64,000 nt of DNA from the NCBI GenBank assembly GCA_947243795.1, contig OX365935.1:1-64000 (forward strand), given 5' to 3'. Position numbers and translations under genes: made by a program. Below, in pieces: positions 59,601-64,000 of this stretch. The stretch's first letter is position 1. Every line of letters begins with the position of its first letter. The stretch is from Saccharomyces uvarum. Lineage: Eukaryota; Ascomycota; Saccharomycetes; Saccharomycetales; Saccharomycetaceae. The notes below the pieces were generated by a model. That model saw only the letters and a program-made list of their open reading frames with translations, ran no database searches and was not told the origin of the DNA.

Positions 59601-62232
59601 CATTCACCTAAGATTCATGAGATTTTTAGCTGATAGGGATGAGTTTATTCAGGATTCTGCCGCAAGAGGACTTTCGCTGATATATGAAATTGGTGGATCT
59701 GATCTGAAGGAAAGTATGGTTAAGGGGCTACTCAAATCGTTCACAGATTCGACCACAGGCGCTGCATCCACTAGTGCTACCGGTGTCTCTGGTTCAGTAT
59801 CAGAAGAGACCGAGTTATTTGAGCCTGGTGTTCTAAACACTGGTGACGGGTCCATTAGTACTTATAAAGATATTCTGAACCTAGCATCTGAAGTTGGTGA
59901 CCCAGCACTTGTTTATAAATTCATGTCTCTGGCCAAGAGTTCGGCCTTATGGTCATCAAGGAAAGGTATCGCATTCGGTCTTGGTGCCATCATGTCCAAA
60001 TCTTCTCTAGAAGAACTATTGATAAAGGATCAACAAACTGCCAAAAAATTAATCCCAAAACTGTATAGGTATAGATTTGATCCATACCAATCAGTTTCAC
60101 GTTCCATGACAGATATTTGGAATACACTGATTGCCGATTCCTCTTCGACGATTTCTCTTTATTTCGATGATATTCTAGAAGAACTTTTAGCTGGCATGGC
60201 CAATAAAGAATGGAGGGTCAGAGAGGCAAGTACCTCGGCCTTGTTACAATTGGTTCAATCTCAACCGCAAGAAAAATTTTCTGACCAGATGCTAAAAATT
60301 TGGACAATGGCATTTAGAACCATGGATGATATCAAAGACAGTGTTCGTGAAGTTGGTACCAAGTTTACCACTGTATTGTCCAAAATATTAGCGAGATCCA
60401 TTGATGTGGAAAAGGGTGTGAACCCGGCTAAGTCCAAGGAAATTTTAGACAATATCCTACCATTTCTTTTGGGACCACATGGTTTAAACAGCGATGCCGA
60501 AGAAGTTAGGAATTTCGCTCTTACCACCTTAATTGAATTGGTGAAAAACTCCCCTGGTGCCATCAAGCCATTTACTCCAGGTCTGGTTTATGATTTCATC
60601 ACCTTATTTTCTTCCATTGAACCTCAAGTAATCAACTATCTCGCATTAAATGCAGCAAATTATAATATTGATGCTAATGTTATTGATACGCAGAGGAAAA
60701 ATGGTGTTACTAGCTCGCCGTTATTCCAAACAATTGAAAAACTGATCTCCAATTCAAATGATTCTATGATGGAAGAGATAATTAATGTGGTTATCAAAGC
60801 CGCCAAAAAATGTGTCGGGTTGCCATCTAAGGTGGCATCTTCACTTGTTATTATTCTCCTAGTGAAAAGATATTCTACTCAAATGAGAGGATATTCTGGG
60901 AAGCTATTGAAAGTTTGCATGACAATGTTTGAAGATAGAAACGAGTCCGTCAATATTACATTTGCTATTACCATGGGATATTTGTTCAAAATTTCGACGC
61001 TGGACAAATGTATCAAGTATTCTGAAAAACTGATTGCCAAATACTTTGAGCCAACGTCAACGGAAAATAACAAGAAAATTGTCGGCACGGCAATTGATTC
61101 AATTTTAAATTATGCAAGGTCAGACTTCGATAATGTGGCAAGTATATTCATGCCTCTGATTTTCATTGCATGTAATGATGAAGATAAAGATTTGGAATTT
61201 CTATATAACAAGACTTGGACAGAAGCGTCTGGTTCAGGTGCTGGTACCGTTAAGCTATATTTACCGGAGATTCTAAATATACTCTCTTCAAATATTAAAT
61301 CAAACGATCATGTCATTAGGAAAACATGTGCTAAATCTGTTATACAACTATGTGGTAAAATCGATGAGAATATTCCTCATGAACAGATTGTTAAATTATT
61401 TGATATCTCGAAGGAAGCACTAAGTGGTAGATCATGGGATGGTAAAGAGCATATTGTGGGTGCAATGGTTTCGTTGACGAAAAAATTCTCTCGGACTGTG
61501 ATTGATGATATCGACTTACAAAATTCAATTAATGATGTAATGCGAACCGAAATTTCAAGGAAAAACGAGAAATACACTAAAAAAATATTACCACTATATG
61601 CCAAATACGTTAGTATAAATCCGCAAGATACAACAATCGTATTATTAATGGAAAAATCGGAAGAAACGATTCGATCGTTAGGCAACGAGTCTGATGATGA
61701 TGAAGATTCTACCAGACATACATCTGATGAATCCACAATAAAAAGAATCAAACCCAACACTGACATTACACAAAAGTCGTCTAAGCAAAACATCGAGAAC
61801 GAAGAGTACGTGATCAGTTTGTTAAAGGTCATTGTCGATGTGTGTAACAATTCTAAATCGAAGTATCCGATGAATTTATTAGAATTCATACTAAACGAAA
61901 TCGCGTATCTTTTCCACAACGACAAGATTGTTTACACATGGAGAACGCAATTGGCTGTTAGTGAGATCGGCATTTCGATAGTTGGTAAATTCGATACGAT
62001 TAGTAGTACTGATTTCATTCAGAATGTGAGAAAATTGTGGAGCCAAATATTTCAAATGAACTGTAATAAAGAAACCATTGAAAATGTTAAATTGCAAATG
62101 ATAAAACTTGGTGGTTTGATTATTCAGAAAATACCCGCCATACAAAACAGTATCGAAGAGAATTTAAGGCTGTTGAATACTGTAGATTCAACAAGCAGAA
62201 TTGAATTGGAACTGAAGAATATTGGTCTATGA
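56626..62232 (+). CDS. ECM29: Proteasome adaptor/scaffold ECM29
   Basis: 1868 residues, the exact S. cerevisiae length (YHL030W). It is a very large alpha-solenoid of HEAT-like repeats that tethers the 20S core to the 19S regulatory particle, checks assembly and takes part in stress remodelling. Repeats are visible as alternating amphipathic helices, e.g. KEWRVREASTSALLQLVQ near 1195. An acidic serine-rich loop (DDDEDSTRHTSDESTIKR, near 1700) lies in the C-terminal part. No membrane segment or catalytic motif is present. The first 450 codons are GC-richer than the rest. The upstream PACE box supports the assignment. Confidence 0.96.
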   Translation: MSVSADEVKEKQLVEKVELRLAIADSPHKFETNLHTFLPPLLLKLASPHASVRTAVFSALKGLISRINTLPQVQLPVRALIVQAQEPNLAAHQDSTSVRLYSLLLASKGIDRLSVQDRQQLLPLVVSNIATLTGTVAARMFHILLKLILDWVAPQDTSREQEEFVEFLQLDDDGFAFLMRQFTNFFLLVPSKQPQASQQPLSRGYTCPGLSLADVAFFTYDAGVTFNKDQLLKFKNAIFRFICHGMAAANCDKQPSKNTELMKFLCVVSTDSSTLSDSAAQFMKRFAVPYENQEFIEFLQSMYIGDTSKGRSPVKPALQEKILSILNKSHFATTSPERISLICSIGLHSSDYKLRSLTLSFIRHVARFNYQNLHPLSSLSSSTGFSTSIVSLVRNNLHAEGWPKLQLGPQTPAFNTAITQRQLQYETLGDILKRDFDLVSDLSYIEFLFESLQSDLPQFRSSIQESLLSLVGHLPNLPPQSKANLKTLLKKNFSIDEQQQEGNNDAINSIMALKFVSIKFTNAAFPFDDPEARLFNLWGTARTNRFDIIEESFKGLQPFWFRINNASLNTSSTVKTSDLLGSQVSETKFPQFDEFIRIFINQLDSESSLITRKSLNNIVRFIKQCLISNAIYGKKTMVIQDEDWSIRIDKALELDETVISRVNEMVQTINDDIFIRFLTILANEFTITNHNGEQVAVSPYQDPIFGSVLLTLLNFVNSNVLQKLESLIPDLHHLLITKFQSSSDNDLEVCASIIGVVSTAIADSVHIKQITSITESQTLAETYVASYVVPRLYLKNKIARIQDADIVNLLKNLESHLSRSTTNKNMILKLICQVTKFGLLLQVNTQERKTFLSQIMNIIQDKLINDVTSIQTWSYLSLYSNILDNFGVFQEKLLETHVSKQNDFLFSVGESLTVLAGKWSSKCLIKQVDIPNFDVATIQEKFPATNVTTILTEILSGCDSTKPSLRKASCIWLLSYIQYLGHLPEIKSKCNDIHLRFMRFLADRDEFIQDSAARGLSLIYEIGGSDLKESMVKGLLKSFTDSTTGAASTSATGVSGSVSEETELFEPGVLNTGDGSISTYKDILNLASEVGDPALVYKFMSLAKSSALWSSRKGIAFGLGAIMSKSSLEELLIKDQQTAKKLIPKLYRYRFDPYQSVSRSMTDIWNTLIADSSSTISLYFDDILEELLAGMANKEWRVREASTSALLQLVQSQPQEKFSDQMLKIWTMAFRTMDDIKDSVREVGTKFTTVLSKILARSIDVEKGVNPAKSKEILDNILPFLLGPHGLNSDAEEVRNFALTTLIELVKNSPGAIKPFTPGLVYDFITLFSSIEPQVINYLALNAANYNIDANVIDTQRKNGVTSSPLFQTIEKLISNSNDSMMEEIINVVIKAAKKCVGLPSKVASSLVIILLVKRYSTQMRGYSGKLLKVCMTMFEDRNESVNITFAITMGYLFKISTLDKCIKYSEKLIAKYFEPTSTENNKKIVGTAIDSILNYARSDFDNVASIFMPLIFIACNDEDKDLEFLYNKTWTEASGSGAGTVKLYLPEILNILSSNIKSNDHVIRKTCAKSVIQLCGKIDENIPHEQIVKLFDISKEALSGRSWDGKEHIVGAMVSLTKKFSRTVIDDIDLQNSINDVMRTEISRKNEKYTKKILPLYAKYVSINPQDTTIVLLMEKSEETIRSLGNESDDDEDSTRHTSDESTIKRIKPNTDITQKSSKQNIENEEYVISLLKVIVDVCNNSKSKYPMNLLEFILNEIAYLFHNDKIVYTWRTQLAVSEIGISIVGKFDTISSTDFIQNVRKLWSQIFQMNCNKETIENVKLQMIKLGGLIIQKIPAIQNSIEENLRLLNTVDSTSRIELELKNIGL

Positions 62233-62504
62233 ACTTTAAAAGAACTTTTAATTATGTTAACAAATATAAATAGAAATATAAATAGAAATATAAAATAAAA
62301 TTTAAAGAAAACACGTTTTTTAATAATACATATTCTGGTACTAAATATTAAATTTTTCAAAATATTTTTTTTCAAAGAATATTGACTGATTTAAAGATAG
62401 ATAAAGTATATGCAGGGCGTTAAATATTGTGTAGAGAAATTAGTTATATATTTCACGATTGAAGCAAGGGACCTGTTAAGAAAAAGAAAAGACGGTTCAG
62501 GGTT

Positions 62505-64000
62505 TCAACTTGAGCTCTCCTCTAATTCTCTCCATAACCATTTTCTCCAAATATCCCCAGCCATATTTAAAAGATCATCGAAACAGTGCGAGGCCTTGGC
62601 GTCGTTACCGACTTCAATTAGCATATGAGAATTGGAATTATGAACACTTGAGTTGAGGTTGGATTGTAATGATGAAGTGGTGGAAATTGTTGGCGATGTG
62701 GGCGGACTGGATATATTGGAATCTGTGTTCTCGTATAGCTTCTTATAGGAAGAGTCATCGAATTTTGTTAACAGAGGCACGTTATTCAGAAATTCAGAAA
62801 TCTCGGCTTCTTCAAACTCTAATAGTTTAAACTCATTGAATTGTAAAATCGCGATAAAAATGAAAATCAGTTGCATATGAGGATCGATGGAAGAAAACGG
62901 TAGTTTCAATTCTGAATTACCACCATCCCGGCCATCATTTGAATCACTATTGGAAGACGATGCCGTATCATTCGTCTGAGCTTTATTTTGGGTATCCCCA
63001 TATTTGTTTCTTAGAAGTAACTCTTTGAAGACGCTGTAATCGTATGGGAATTTTTTGGAGCCTAATTCCATACTATCTAGATCGGGAAACCAAAATGGAT
63101 CGTTGTGGTACAATGCTATCCAATCTTTCATCCAATACTGCTCATTATCACATTGCGGGGTATCGTGATAGAGATGCTCTATTTGTTTATCATTATAATT
63201 CAAAAAGAAATTTATCGTGTTCATGTTTGGTTTGGGCCTCCATCCAAGCAGCAGATCCCATACACGTCCTCTATCTTGTCTTTGTAGAGCTTTGGATCCA
63301 GAGCATTTCAACCACCAGTAAATCCAGGAGTTTCTTGACGATGAAGGTTGCAATGAAGACTCTTCTGTCAAAGGTTGATATAGCTCGGGCAAGATTGAAG
63401 AAAAGACCTTGAAAAAAACTTGAGTTTGAAATGATACATCCCCACCAGATATGATGGGGAAATAGTTGGTGTTGAAATTCATGTTCGTCTTTGAAGTGGA
63501 TGACGCGCTTGAGTCATTTTTCAACTGTTTGTGTGCCAAGATAGTATCAGGACAGTGCAAAATGACAAGAGCCAGTCTTTCGAAAAGAGCATCGAATGTG
63601 AAGATTGGTGTTGTGGGCAATTTCGATCGTAGTTCAAATGGTAGTGGGTACTCTTTATAAAGGTACGATAGCGTATGAGATATGTAGGCTGAATTGTGCG
63701 AGCTGGTGTTCGTGTTTACACTCAGGTTGCTCATACCCAACGATATATTTGCGCTGGTACCGTTTGTGTTGAAGTTGGATGTATTGTTGCTATTGTTGTT
63801 TTTGCTCGTCGTGCTAGTGCTTAGATGAGCATGTTTTCTGCCGCTCAACACTATATAGTCGTCCACGTCATAAAACGTACGAGTCTCGTTAAAGGCGGCC
63901 ATGGTTTCGTAAGGGTAGATGGGGTACCATTCGGCCAGCCCCAGGGCAATCCAGGCAAGACCGCTTTCGTATTTGAAGATTTTGGACCATTTCCGCAGAA
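62505..64000 (-). CDS. OCA5: OCA5, partial (5' end beyond the window)
   Basis: The C-terminal ~498 codons of Oca5 (YHL029C, about 679 residues in full). The frame stays open to position 64000, coding [10 protein letters not shown] just before an internal Met at 63902, so that Met is not the start. It belongs to the OCA group, linked to oxidant-induced cell-cycle arrest and inositol-pyrophosphate signalling, and resembles TBC-type proteins; its activity is not established. Low-complexity Asn/Ser/Thr stretches (about 32-62 codons after the internal Met, and an [11 protein letters not shown] stretch) separate conserved blocks such as [17 protein letters not shown] and [20 protein letters not shown]. 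Confidence 0.92.
   Translation of the reverse strand, partial: LRKWSKIFKYESGLAWIALGLAEWYPIYPYETMAAFNETRTFYDVDDYIVLSGRKHAHLSTSTTSKNNNSNNTSNFNTNGTSANISLGMSNLSVNTNTSSHNSAYISHTLSYLYKEYPLPFELRSKLPTTPIFTFDALFERLALVILHCPDTILAHKQLKNDSSASSTSKTNMNFNTNYFPIISGGDVSFQTQVFFKVFSSILPELYQPLTEESSLQPSSSRNSWIYWWLKCSGSKALQRQDRGRVWDLLLGWRPKPNMNTINFFLNYNDKQIEHLYHDTPQCDNEQYWMKDWIALYHNDPFWFPDLDSMELGSKKFPYDYSVFKELLLRNKYGDTQNKAQTNDTASSSNSDSNDGRDGGNSELKLPFSSIDPHMQLIFIFIAILQFNEFKLLEFEEAEISEFLNNVPLLTKFDDSSYKKLYENTDSNISSPPTSPTISTTSSLQSNLNSSVHNSNSHMLIEVGNDAKASHCFDDLLNMAGDIWRKWLWRELEESSS

Noticed and set aside
61377-61925. 182-codon frame antisense to ECM29
   Set aside because: Lies fully inside the conserved ECM29 coding region and has no recognisable motif.

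Overview
This is the left end of a budding-yeast chromosome, reading from the telomere (position 1) toward the centromere. Irregular C1-3A telomeric repeat opens the window. From about 35.5 kb the gene order is ARN1, EFM1, CBP2, MUP3, VMR1, SBP1, RPL8A, GUT1, GOS1, ECM29, OCA5, which is the order and orientation of Saccharomyces cerevisiae chromosome VIII left (YHL040C to YHL029C). The genus is therefore Saccharomyces. Compared with S. cerevisiae proteins as I remember them, VMR1 and the ARN1 N-terminus look clearly diverged, so a non-cerevisiae sensu stricto species seems likelier than S. cerevisiae. I could not measure this.

Region by region: 1-476 is telomeric repeat. 477-3560 is C/A-strand-biased X-type subtelomeric sequence with a degenerate repeated motif and no Y' element. 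3560-35500 is accessory subtelomere that does not match the reference VIII-L end (no COS8, ARN2 or PAU13). It holds intact genes separated by decayed ones. The intact genes are a YOR389W/YPL277C-like membrane protein, tRNA-Ser(AGA) between two head-to-head solo delta LTRs, a PHO11/PHO12-type acid phosphatase, a BIO3/BIO6-type aminotransferase, a YNL134C/YLR460C-type reductase, ZPS1, a 995-residue FIT-type mannoprotein and an HSP31-type DJ-1 protein. Decayed genes include a PhyH dioxygenase, an HPF1-like mannoprotein, a FRE-type ferric reductase, two other GPI cell-wall proteins and two unrecognised proteins. 35500-64000 is the dense conserved chromosomal core.

The accessory part looks like nutrient scavenging assembled from pieces of several chromosome ends. 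FIT followed by HSP31 repeats the IV-R order. FIT divergent from a FRE relic repeats the XV-R order (FIT3/FRE5). An HPF1-like relic beside ZPS1 repeats XV-L. Promoters agree with the predicted roles: Aft1/2-type TGCACCC boxes before FIT, ARN1 and the YOR389W-like gene (iron); an exact AATCA-N8-TGACT vitamin-H response element before the BIO6-like gene (biotin); and CACGTGGG plus CACGTTTT Pho4 boxes with a TATATAAG TATA box before the phosphatase (phosphate). I found no wholly new system. The most interesting loci are the BIO6-like gene with its element, the 14-repeat FIT gene with its FRE relic, and the inverted tRNA/LTR structure.
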